This document shows positions 1-10,139 of a stretch of DNA of 32,052 bases, piece after piece. The position numbers and the translations under genes were made by a program. The DNA is from Bondarzewia mesenterica (lineage: Eukaryota > Basidiomycota > Agaricomycetes > Russulales > Bondarzewiaceae): positions 1 to 32,052 of the forward strand of contig SGPL01000383.1 in the NCBI GenBank assembly GCA_004802705.1. Reading direction: 5' to 3'. Every line of letters starts with the position of its first letter. The stretch's first letter is position 1. A model generated the notes under the pieces. That model did not search any database. It worked only from the letters and a program-made list of their open reading frames with translations, and was not told where the DNA came from.

Positions 1-534
1 TAAATATAAAAGGAGCCAAGAGACGTAGATGGTGGTGGTTGAAATCAAAGACGACGCGACGCGACGCGACACGACACGGCGAGGAGTTGCGGAGCGCCGT
101 GTGATGTTGTGACGGTGTTATGTCACGCGTCCATCACAGCTCCACTGGCTCGTAAGCGGGACTCGTATGCGGCGGTCGCTTACAGCGTAAGCGCCAACTT
201 TGAGCTCCCCTAGTGAGCACTGCCATCAGGTGAGCAGATTCGAGCTCAAGCTTCGTCGCGTCCAGTCACATTTCCGTCACATTTGTGACGTGTGTCATCC
301 CCCGATAAAACACAGATATAGATCTGACTCGTACGACTCTGCGATAATCAGTATTTTACTGATACATACAGATCTCACATTTCATGCAAGACATCATTAC
401 AGCAATAGCGTGTTCCCCGCGCCTTTCGTTACGGGGACATATATAAGAACTCGAGTCGCTCGCTTGCCCGGCGAGTGCGGATCCCTCAGTTTTGTGACTC
501 TAACTACCCCCTCCTGTCTTATTGAATGTCCATC
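1..534 (+). promoter_or_regulatory. 5' region of the ERG19-type gene, with TATA box
   Basis: No gene is seen here. A TATATAA box lies at 440-446, about 88 bases before the start codon at 535, a reasonable distance for a fungal core promoter. A short GACGC-rich tandem tract covers about 50-79. The antisense and sense open frames in this stretch have no recognisable protein character. Assigning the region as promoter is inferred from position plus the TATA box. Confidence 0.55.
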
Positions 535-1885
535 ATGTCTGGAACTGTCTATCAAGCAACTGCGTCGGCGCCAGTGAATATCGCCTGTATCAAGTGAGCT
601 TGGCTTCAAACTGCGATGGGGTGCATCGGAGAGATGTTGATCTTCACTTTACAGATACTGGGGAAAGCGAGACACGAAGCTGATCTTGCCGACTAACTCT
701 TCGTTGTCTGTCACATTGGATCAGGACCATTTGAGGTCAACCACGACCTCTCGCGCAGACCCTGCCTTCAAGAAAGACAGGCTCTGGCTGAATGGCGAAG
801 AGGAGAAGATCAAGGAGGGAGGGCGTCTTGCGACGTGCATAGCAGAGATGAAGCGATTGAGACGTGATGTGGAGTCGAAGGATCCGAAGCAGCCCAAGGT
901 ATGCATATCCCTCACGCTGCTCGGCTCTCGCACCAGCTTCGGTTCCCTATACTTATCTCTCTCATAGCTCTCAACATTCCCCGTACACATCTGCTCGCGC
1001 AATAACTTCCCCACCGCCGCCGGCCTTGCTTCGTCTGCGTCCGGCTTTGCTGCCCTCGTATCGTCGCTGGCGGCACTCTACGCGCTTCCCTCATCACCAT
1101 CCGAACTTTCACTAATCGCTCGCCAAGGATCTGGATCCGCATGTCGGTCCCTGTTCGGTGGTTTCGTGGCTTGGGAGCAGGGCACCGCGCCCCGACGGGT
1201 CCGATTCGCTCGCGGTGGAGGTCGCCCCGCGCGAACATTGGCCTGACATTCATGCTCTCATCTGCGTCGTCTCGGATGACAAGAAGGGCACATCGTCGAC
1301 ATCGGGCATGCAACGAACTGTCGAGACTTCGCCACTCCTTCAGCACCGCATCAAACACGTCGTTCCGGAGCGGATGAAGGCCATCTCTAAGGCTATTCTG
1401 GACAAGGACTTCGACACGTTCGCGCGGATCACGATGCAAGATTCGAATCAGTCCATGCGGTCGCACTCGACACTGACCCCCCCATTTTCTACATGAACGA
1501 CGTGAGCCGGTCTATCATCGCGCTCATCACGGAGTACAACCGCGTGTCGGTGGAAAGCGGCGGGAAGATCAAGGCAGCGTATACTTACGATGCTGGCCCG
1601 AACGCGGTCATCTACGCACCGAAGGAAAATCTCAAGGAGATTGTGGAGTTGATCGTCAGCTACTTCCCACAGGCGGAGCCATTCAAAGATCCCTTTGGAC
1701 TATTCGGGACTGCGGGTGTTGGGGATGGCAAGGTTGTGGATGGCTTCAACGTGAATGTGGCAAAGAAGTTCGAGGTTGGCGCGGTGAAAGGGTTGATCCA
1801 TACACGAGTTGGAGACGGACCGAGGAGGCTGGGTGAAGAGGAAGCACTGCTCGGTGCTGAGGGCGTGCCGAAAGTCGTCGCCTAG
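535..1885 (+). CDS. ERG19: Diphosphomevalonate decarboxylase (mevalonate pathway), carrying two frame breaks
   Basis: This enzyme makes isopentenyl diphosphate from mevalonate 5-diphosphate with ATP, feeding ergosterol and isoprenoid synthesis in the cytosol. Exons are 535-593, 655-898 and 968-1885. The start gives [20 protein letters not shown], continuing over intron 1 into YWGKRD, the family's N-terminal signature. The GHMP ATP-binding loop [15 protein letters not shown] starts exon 3. Later motifs are [21 protein letters not shown] and [10 protein letters not shown], which holds the catalytic Asp. Two single-base breaks interrupt exon 3: one extra base in the C4 run at 1190-1193, and one missing base near 1451-1454 where DSNQFHAV is expected. 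They compensate, so 86 codons sit in another frame and total coding length (1221 nt, 406 aa) stays a multiple of three at the usual family size. Sequencing error is more likely than a pseudogene. The family call is very secure; intactness is not. Confidence 0.93.
594..654 (+). other. ERG19 intron 1 (GT-AG)
   Basis: The donor is GTGAGC and the acceptor TTTACAG. The 61-nt intron splits the AAA lysine codon in the conserved IKYWGK motif, which fixes both borders. Confidence 0.9.
899..967 (+). other. ERG19 intron 2 (GT-AG)
   Basis: The donor is GTATGC and the acceptor CTCATAG. It joins QPK to [19 protein letters not shown] in phase 0, directly before the ATP-binding loop. Confidence 0.9.
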
Positions 1886-2437
1886 ATTTTGGAATCGATT
1901 TTAGACTTTACTTACTGTTGGAAAGAACAAGAGGGTTTGCTGTGCAATGTGTTATGTACTTGGCCATAGATATCAAATACCGATGTGGTTTCTATCGATA
2001 TGAGCGTGTTTGAGATTGTGGGTTACGATGTCGCCGGCAATTCGGGGACATACACAAGGCTACACAAGAACAAGAACGGTCCTGAACAGATGATCCGGAG
2101 GGTGGACCGCCGCGGAAAGCAAACGAGACAAAGAGGCTGGTGACATAACTATCCCAATTTGGTGATGGCCTTTCCATCGAGTCGATCTTATTGTTTTAAC
2201 GCCACAACACAGACACAATGAAGGCACCACGATGGCAAGTTGCAATACAACGACAACAATGGCCGTTCAGCCTCTCAAAAGCATCCACGCCAGTGGCTTT
2301 CGGCGTTTTCTGCCCTCTGGGGTTGTCTCCTTTTTTTCTTGCTCTTCCCGGCCATTCCACTCGGCGTCGACGACTTTTGCTAACTTCACCCAATATCCTT
2401 TCAGTTTACGAATCGTCGCCGGCCGACCTATTCTATC
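1886..2437 (+). promoter_or_regulatory. Gap between ERG19 and PRM1; presumed PRM1 promoter
   Basis: No supported gene is present. Open frames on either strand at 1992-2509 are low in protein character. ACAAAGAGG at 2128-2136, about 300 bases before the PRM1 start, resembles the HMG-box pheromone response element ACAAAGGGA known from smut fungi. One imperfect copy is weak evidence. Confidence 0.35.
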
Positions 2438-5400
2438 ATGTCTTTCACTAACCCACCTAATCGTTGGATGTCGCCTCCACCCCTTTACGACAATAGACTG
2501 CCCGCGCACTCCACTGGAACCACGCTCAACCCCTACCTCGAACTACCCCACCTGCTGTCCTTGACCTGGCTCGCATACCCAATCCTATCACTCATATTCA
2601 TCGTATTCCGACTGTCGATATCCTCAGATTCGGCACAGACTGCCGTCACCAATGCCAAGGGCAATTTGTTGACGGCATGTCATGCTGCTCAGGAGGCGGC
2701 ATCGTCGACGGCTAGCATGCCACGGTACATGGCTGTTGCAACTAACGAGCAGATTGCGGATGCTGTAAATGGGACAATGAATGCCGCTCGCGCGTCTCTT
2801 GTTCTTGCTCTGACCATCATGGAGACCATCATCAATTTCATCGTTGACATCTACCGGTCGACATTCTTGTGTTTCTTGGAGTTGATCGTGCGAGGAGCTT
2901 TGTCGATTCTCATCGGTGCCACACAAGAGGTATACACATTCGTCCGTTTGTTAAAATAAATATCTATATGACCTTGGACAGATTTCGAATCTCATCACCA
3001 ACACGTTCAATAGTCTTCGCACTTCCATTCAGAACGATATCTCTTCAGCCAACTCGGTTATTTCGAGCGCTGTGAATGCGATCAATAAGGTCAATCCTTT
3101 TGGAAACATCTCGGCGCCACAGATCAGCGTCCCCAGTCTCGATTCGCTTCAGAATGTCACCCTTCCCACGGATTTTCAGGACGCCCTCCTGAAAACTGAA
3201 CTCGTCGATCCCTTCGGTGTCCGACTTGAAGAACACAGTCAACGATATGTATGTCGCTTACTCATTCCTCCTGAATATTTCCAACAGGCTCACATGTATG
3301 CAGACTTGATACTCCTTTCGAACTCCTGAAGAAGGACATCAACGATACGTTTATCGGCATCAACTTCAACTCGTCAGTTCTTCCCGTGCCGGAGCGCAGC
3401 ACGCTGTCGTTCTGCGACAACATGGACACATCTGTCGTGGATAACCTCGGGCGAGACTTGCTCAAGATCGCAAAGGTTGGCATCATTATCCTGGCGGCAC
3501 TTGCTCTTCTGCTTCTGGTCGGAAATTGTGCTTTGGAATGGTACAAATGGCAGTGTCTCAAGCGCCATCTCGAATACACTCGTCAGGCATGGATGACCGA
3601 TCCCACCATCTTGCACGCGAACCCCGCCACTACCCAGCCAACTGTTGAACTCTCGGACCACAACTTGCTCATGCTCCAAGCTAATTCCTCACACCCCTTT
3701 CTCACTCGCGTGGCCAACCAGCTCACAGCGCTCCTGCACCTTTCTCCCTCCCAACATATCCATGTCCAGTGGTTCTTCCACTACATATTTCATCCTCCGG
3801 CCCTCGTCTGCTTCCTGATCGGCTTTTTTCGGCATCCTCTCCGTCCAGATTCAACTTTTCGCCATCGCGCCGCTGGAGGCGAAGTATCAAGCCCAGGCGA
3901 ACACGGCCGTGTCCGACTTTTCCGGAACGATCTTCACGTCGTTGAATGAAAGCATGTACAACCAGTCCTCGCTATATGCGAACGATATCAATGGGCGCGT
4001 TGATACCGTACAGTCAACGATCAACAACGGACTTTTCGGATGGGTCAACGGGACGACGACGACGCTGAATGACACGCTGAATGCTTTCTACAGCGACATC
4101 CAGAATGCAGTCTCGACGGTGTTCAACGGGACGATTCTAGAACAACCCGCTCAGGAGTTCATCCAGTGTTTCATTGGCTCCAAGGTCGACGCGCTGGAGG
4201 AGGCTCTCACCTTCCTGCACAACAATCTTGTTGTCAATATGCCCCGCGTTAACGAGAGCGCCCTCGTGCTTTCTCCGGATCAGATCAACGAGGCATCTCA
4301 GCCTATTGCCGAGGCTGCTATCGGCGGAGGAGACAACGGCAGCGAGGGTCTAGTTGGTCGGCTCGTCAATACCTACGTTAAGTCGCTAAAGAAGGAACGC
4401 ATCATGTTCGCCGTCTTCCTTGGTTTGTGGGGATTGGTAGTTATCATGGCGCTCTGCATCATCTTCTGGCATTCGTATGGTAAGGCATGGATGGAAGCAC
4501 GTGGACGACGCAAATGGCGTCGCCAGCAGCGTTCAGGGTTTGATAATATTGTCATTCCGTTCAAGACCAGTGACGTGAAGGGGGAGAAGCAGAATAGCGA
4601 CACTGGCGGTCCTCATGTCAATCTGCCATCCTTTACTCCTATGGCTTCGCCTGGGGTTAGCGGTATTCTCAATGGTACTGGTCGACCACCTGCGGAGCAG
4701 GACAATCACCATCCACTTCCGAAGAAATCCTTGACCATGCTGGGCCCCAAGTTTGAGAAGAGCTTCGATAGTTTTTTCGACCACGCGTCACGTCGTGCCG
4801 ACAGTGAACAACAAGCCGCCGTATCGAGCTCTTCCACAAGAGAGCACAAATTTCCATGGTTCAAACGATTCTTGCACAAGCCCGCTCTTCCTTCGCAGAA
4901 GGTCGCGGACTCTAGGCGCAGTTCGCGAAGGGGCCATCGCCCGCAACTGACGATTTCCACTGAGCGCGCAGGGTCGCTGCGCGAGATTGATCTTCCGATC
5001 ATTGAGACCACCTCTCCGAGCGATGATTCCCATATGGTTCCGCCCTCTGCATGGTCCTTGTCTCCCGGCTCGGTTCCTGCTCCCAAACCCTGGCTTCACA
5101 ACACCATCAGGCCCACCGCGCCTCCCGTCCATCCCCTACATTCTAAGCCCCGTCCGAATGTCCCAGTGGACGTAGGCGGCTCATCCGATGATCTTTCTTC
5201 TTCTATCCTTGAGGCCGAACCACAGACTCATCTGACGGTGCCTCTGCATCACGGTCGCGGACACGCTCGGCACCCTCTAGCTCAAGTTCCCCGATTGCCA
5301 TCTCCGCCTCCGCCTCCAGAGAAGATGCTGCGTGCCGCAAACGTGTCTATGCCGGCTGTGCCTCCCCCGATGAGGACGCTTGTTGCCCCTCCAGGTCTCG

Positions 5401-5549
5401 CACCGTCGAAGACGCAGAGAACAGTCACGGATCCGTTCGTAACGCCTTTTGATGACGAGGCGAGGGTATCGAGTCCCGATACTGGTATGGCCGGCGTTGG
5501 TGCGGGCCACCATTCGTATGAGAATCCGTTCACGTTTGTGGCGATCTAG
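2438..5549 (+). CDS. PRM1: Plasma membrane fusion protein PRM1, carrying two frame breaks
   Basis: PRM1 proteins act at the plasma membrane in cell-cell fusion during mating. Exons are 2438-2929, 2982-3248 and 3304-5549. The N-terminal [36 protein letters not shown] segment is the family signature and holds the first membrane span. Further spans are near [48 protein letters not shown] and [22 protein letters not shown]-glycosylation sequons are common in the loops (for example [10 protein letters not shown]). A proline- and serine-rich cytoplasmic tail of about 350 residues follows the last span. One extra base in A4 at 3192-3195 and one in T6 at 3824-3829 break the frame; discounting both, the coding length is 3003 nt (1000 aa). 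Downstream codons keep clear family character, so these look like sequence errors. The ATG at 2438 is the first in frame before the signature. Confidence 0.88.
2930..2981 (+). other. PRM1 intron 1 (GT-AG)
   Basis: The donor is GTATAC and the acceptor TTGGACAG. The 52-nt phase-0 intron joins IGATQE to [12 protein letters not shown]. Confidence 0.85.
3249..3303 (+). other. PRM1 intron 2 (GT-AG)
   Basis: The donor is GTATGT and the acceptor TATGCAG. It joins KNTVND to [15 protein letters not shown]. The nearer acceptor at 3287 would lead straight into a stop codon, so 3303 was chosen. Confidence 0.8.
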
Positions 5550-6689
5550 TACCTTCCCCTCTCCCACTTACGATGTCCTTCCGATTTTTATGCCCACGCG
5601 GGACGTTATTTTACTTGGTTTCACTGTATAATTGGTCTTCTGATTTACTTTGTTTTGCTGCGTCTCTGTGACTATATAGCCTTACACATTCACGCACTCA
5701 CGCATCCACTCTTATCGTATATCTGGACTGACATTGACGGAACCCCCACAGCCTGTATTGTTATATCTTTGGCTTCACCTTCGTCCTGCTGGTATCTCTG
5801 GACCTGTAGCATTTCACTCGTTCTTTTGGTCCGTGAACATAAGAGCGGCTTATATTAAATACTAGTGTTTGTAGAATTGCGTTCTTCAACGAGCCTCCTG
5901 AAGCTAGCGATGGGAAGAAAATTTGAACCCTTAGAGCATTAAAACAACATCAGGTTCCATTTGAGCTGTCGTAGACTCGTAAAGATCGCCTTGTAAGTTG
6001 TAACTTCCCCACTGTTCAACATCCGAGTAGATCCGAGTCCTCTGCGCATGCTTGCGCAGAGCGAGCGCGCGAGTCCAAGTCATGGGACATCGCGACAGGA
6101 CACGACATTCGCCTACATCCCTACGTCAGTCATCCGATCTTATGTCGTGGAGCTTGTATGCTGGTCAGAGTCAAGCACGACTCGGCTCGCCGCTCTTGAC
6201 TCTTGAGCTCAACGCTTCCCAGGCTCCCCAGGGCTCCCCTCCCCTTCATCAAATTCCTGTGACTGTGTTCCTTCGCGCGGAGATAGTCTCTCCACTTTAT
6301 CGTTGTGGAAGCACTTCATCTACTTGTGACCTTGCAAGCTGACGATAATATCGCGGGCCATGAGAATCGTTGGTAGCTTGAATAACACCAGCACATGGTA
6401 CCGGAGAGTCAACAATAGCATCAGATAGTACAATACCTCAGGTGAGAAAATCCATCCATATACACGCAAGTACACGTTGAAGAGAAGGTTTAAGAGACAA
6501 AAGAAAGAGAAAACCGGTCACAGCTGCTCATGCCGCCAATGCGATGACAACAACTGTAGGGTGATTGTTTCGCCATCAGAGTCAGGACGGAAACAACTGA
6601 GAGGTGCGTACCATCCACACTCAAAAGCGGGCGCACCTCTACTTCATGATCTGCCCTCACCCGCCCCTTCATCCACACCTCTGTCGACC
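5550..6689. other. Convergent intergenic region between PRM1 and the C2H2 gene
   Basis: No supported gene. The stretch lies between two convergent 3' ends. It holds one strong hairpin (listed separately) and the direct repeat ATCCGAGT at about 6022-6038. Other open frames look random. Confidence 0.5.
6040..6061. repeat. Perfect 9-bp inverted repeat with TGCT loop
   Basis: CTCTGCGCA and TGCGCAGAG pair perfectly around a 4-nt loop. The GC-rich stem lies about 490 bases past the PRM1 stop and 630 bases past the C2H2 stop. No coding role is visible and its function is unknown. Confidence 0.75.
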
Positions 6690-8018
6690 TCACAACCAAG
6701 CCTGCCACACGCCCTCGATCATCCTGCGTATATGGGTCCTCTCGTGCTTGTCCCGATTGTCCTTGCGAGAGAAGACCATCCCGCATTCGGATACATGGCA
6801 CATCCATGGCTTCAGCGAGCTGTGGATTTTCGTGGACTCAAAGTGCCGTATCATCTGCCTTTCGGAGTCGAAATCCACGTCGCATTGTTCACAGCGGTTT
6901 TCAGATGTGCCTTCTGGCATGGAGAGTCCGGCGGGTGCCTGTGGGCTTGGGCGAGGAAGTATGCGGCGGGGTCTTGCAGCGGGCAGCTGAGAGCTCAGCC
7001 CCTGGACTCGCGGCGCGATAGTCCTGGGGCGCTGTGTGGCTTGGGGGATGTCTCCCCCGAAGACGCCCCCCCTTGATATAGTGTTGTGCTGTTTTGGGGT
7101 TCGACTTACCGCCTGTTGTGCGACGGCGTGCCAGCCCCCTTCAAACTCCCCCCGTTGATGGCCTACGACCTGCCTTGTACGCGGGGGAAGATATTGGGTG
7201 TTGTCGTGGCCCTCGCCATAGATCCCCGCTCTTGACCTCTTTTGCGACTCCCTCCAGCTGTTGTCGGCAGGCGGCCCCGGGAATGGTAAGGCCACCTGGA
7301 AATCGGAGGAGGCGTAGGGGTGTGGTGAGGAGTGGATAGGTGCAGCGGCGTGAAGGTTTGGCATGTCGTGATGAAAGCTCAGAGCGGAGCGGTAGCTTGC
7401 CGCGGGGGGATGGAAGCGCGGGTCGGGATGAATGCATTCGGCGATGCTGTTGAAGCTCAGGATCTTGGCTTGGGAGGTGGAGGAGGACGCGTATGTGGGG
7501 GCGGGCGAGGTGTGGAAGGGAGCGGAGTCGGAGGCGGCGAACATAGGCACGGGGGCAGTGAAGGTTGGTGCGGTCGTGGTGATGGTGGATACGTATATAG
7601 GAAGAGCGGGAGCGGGGATAGCGGGCGCAAACTGGGTATGTGCAAGAGTTTCGAATTGTGGTGGTATAGGTGAGAAAGGCGAAGTTTTTGTGTCAGAATA
7701 TGGTCCAGGAATGAGGGCGGGGGCAGTGAACGGGAGTGCGATGTCCGTGGATGGGGACGCAGTGGTGGTGAAGGCGAGGCCGGCAGTGGCATAGATAGAA
7801 GTGGCCAACGAGTATGGCGCGATATTGACGGGTTCTGGAACAGGTGATTCTGGGACCGCAACTGGGACTTGAATGGCGCTGGCGACAGGTTCGGTCGGCG
7901 TCGCCAGAATAGGCGCAGCAGTGGCCAGCGGATGTTCGGTTTCGAACACGTTAGTCAAGGTTGAAGACGTTGAGGTTGCTTCGCGCGGGATTTCTTGGGG
8001 AGTCAATTTAGCCCCCAT
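6690..8018 (-). CDS. C2H2 zinc-finger protein, putative transcription factor
   Basis: A single exon of 442 residues. The first 370 residues are low-complexity, rich in Pro, Ala, Ser and Thr, typical of disordered regulatory regions. Two zinc fingers lie at the C-terminus. Finger 1 (about 376-399) reads C-x2-C-x12-H-x6-H, with longer than usual His spacing. Finger 2 (about 407-429) reads C-x4-C-x12-H-x3-H and ends in the ERTH linker type. The start is the first ATG (8016-8018) after an in-frame run that otherwise begins only with TTG; a small upstream exon cannot be excluded. Nuclear DNA binding is inferred from the fingers, and no target can be named. Reversed frames across this GC-rich gene form long open frames that I treat as shadows. 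Confidence 0.78.
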   Translation of the reverse strand: MGAKLTPQEIPREATSTSSTLTNVFETEHPLATAAPILATPTEPVASAIQVPVAVPESPVPEPVNIAPYSLATSIYATAGLAFTTTASPSTDIALPFTAPALIPGPYSDTKTSPFSPIPPQFETLAHTQFAPAIPAPALPIYVSTITTTAPTFTAPVPMFAASDSAPFHTSPAPTYASSSTSQAKILSFNSIAECIHPDPRFHPPAASYRSALSFHHDMPNLHAAAPIHSSPHPYASSDFQVALPFPGPPADNSWRESQKRSRAGIYGEGHDNTQYLPPRTRQVVGHQRGEFEGGWHAVAQQAVSRTPKQHNTISRGGVFGGDIPQATQRPRTIAPRVQGLSSQLPAARPRRILPRPSPQAPAGLSMPEGTSENRCEQCDVDFDSERQMIRHFESTKIHSSLKPWMCHVSECGMVFSRKDNRDKHERTHIRRMIEGVWQAWL

Positions 8019-10139
8019 TTTCCAGCGCAAGTACTACGAAGGAAAGGATTCAGTGACCCAACCAGAGTCTGAAAACAGAAAGCGAATTTACGACGATGGC
8101 GTCTTCGTAGGGTGTGTATGTGGAGGAGGCGTAAGACATTGGTGTGATTTGAAGACGGATGTGCTGAGTAGCAGGAGTTGATTGCGGTGTTAAAATCACG
8201 GTTGGTTGCCAGTTGGTGGGTGCTTAGTTATCTATTCGCCCACGAGTGATTTTATGGACCCTTGTTTTATTTTCTTCGTTCAGATATACGTACGCGGCGG
8301 ACGAAAGATGACCCCCAGATTGTCGTTTCGGATGTGTTGCCTAAATGGCATGCTGTAGAACGGATGATTCTGAAACGTTGGCCAGAAGAGTATTCCCTAT
8401 CGCGTGTGGTTGAGCCCAGTTATTGGATAAATCCCACATTTCCTCGAAGACTCGACTGCACTGAGGTGCCAATCGTGTACTTTTGCGGCGCGCTTGCCAT
8501 CGGTTCACTGTTCGTTGACTTTACCGGCAACGTCAATTTCAGGAGGGCGTTAGCCATCCGCATGCCTGACTTTCTGATCCAAGAAGCCACTTCAATTTTA
8601 CCAGAGCCGAAGGAGTTATTATGGTGAGTGCGCCAGGATGCACATTTGTAATTCCTTCTTAGACTTTCGAACTCAGACGCTCATGCCATCTGGCTTTTTT
8701 TGTTTTATTGGTGCCTTGATATTGGTCCCATGTCGCATTATATCCACGCGATGGCCGTGACAATTATGCAGGCGGCTAGTTTCTTGTCTGGGCAAATTTC
8801 CATGTCGCAGAGGGTGAATTTTTTAAATCCTGCTGTGGTAATTCGTCTCCTTCATCCTTTTCTCCGCAAAAAAACCCCATCCCTAATATCTTTTCCCGTT
8901 TCGGGATATTGATCAGAAGACTATGTCTCTAGCACGCTCTGGTGGCGGCGGTCGTCACCGACTGCGTCATTGTCGGGAACGTTTATGCGGGCTTCATGGC
9001 GTCCTTGAAATCCTGAACGTCACTTCAACGTTTTAACACTCAGCCTGAGAAAATGATGTCTAAGCTCCATAATGTCGAATCGTCCGCGCGATGTACACTG
9101 CACATTCCATAACTATCAGTGTCTAGGACAATATGCTGTCCAGTCAGGCCTGAATGGCAATAGAGCATACCGAGGTCCCGCTGCGATGGGTCTCCCGACC
9201 GTCGCTCTCCGTGCTACTCTCCATTAGCTGTACGTTCGGGCGATATTTTGATGACTACACAAGCTCACGCTAAAAGTCTCGCGCCATTCGTATTCGCGTT
9301 GATCGTTCCGACCTCTGCAACGCCCTCGGTAATCGCATTCGGCGCTACCGGACGTGGAAGCGGCCGTTAAGCATACGGAAAAGAATGATAACCGTCGCAC
9401 TTGCAAGGCAAATGTTGCCGATTGCTCGCCCTCAGGCCTCTGCCAGCCTGGAAGAGTGTGTGGTGGTGCGCCAGTTGTATGCGTTTGGTGTCGATCATCA
9501 TTCGTCTGTGTCCTGGTGTCTAGCGACATACTAGATGATCTCTACAAGAATCTGGCTGATACTGAATTTTTAGTGTATGTTTCGACGATGTTGGATGATT
9601 TTCATCACTTGGAAGAACTACTGATAGTTTGCACGTGGCAGAAACAGGGCTATAATTCAAATCCCGCGAATTTTGCTCGCCGATGCGCTGGACAGCATTA
9701 TGGCGCACACTTAGAGACCGAATTCACAACAAGTCTTTTTTTATATCGTTCGACTTCAAGCTTCAAGAACAACTCTTATGTAGTACGCACCGCAACGCGT
9801 CCTTTACGATTGCGCTGGCACTCACTAGCACTCATTAGCACTAACATACTCTCCCGGATCATTTACATCATGCGGTGATTCTTCAGAGTCCTCCTCGTAC
9901 CGTTGGTAATATTCATGCCCCAGCAGCGAGAGTTAGTGATCAGGAAGTGCTAGCCTTAGACATTCAAGCAGGTCTATTCGCCGTTCTGCCCGATCTCGAA
10001 GCTGGAGCTCAAAGGTGGAAACACGGAGGCCTCTTTTATTCTTGCAATAGTCAAGTTGAATATCACCACGGTACTGGATCATTTGGCATTCATTCTCGCC
10101 AACGATAGTTTCTAGGCGCGACCTTTTCATCATGATAGC
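8019..10139. other. 2.1 kb stretch without a supported gene
   Basis: This is the longest empty stretch. It contains the 5' region of the C2H2 gene and the 3' flank of the glycosyltransferase-like gene. Open frames at 8262-8627 (+) and 9354-9878 (+) were read: neither shows a known motif, hydrophobic pattern or convincing splice chain. Decayed transposon DNA is possible, but no terminal repeat or reverse transcriptase/transposase motif was seen. Confidence 0.45.

Noticed and set aside
912..1466. 184-codon open frame on the minus strand
   Set aside because: It lies antisense to the ERG19 coding exon, has no known motif, and is explained by codon bias of the real gene.
6477..7861. Several long open frames on both strands overlapping the C2H2 gene
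   Set aside because: They are low-complexity shadows of the GC-rich coding region; only the minus frame with two zinc fingers has recognisable domains.
8262..8627. 121-codon plus-strand open frame
   Set aside because: Starts with a non-ATG codon and shows no recognisable motif or continuing exon.
9354..9878. 174-codon plus-strand open frame
   Set aside because: Its ATG-containing segment has no domain, repeats or splice chain that suggest a gene; coding bias looks random.
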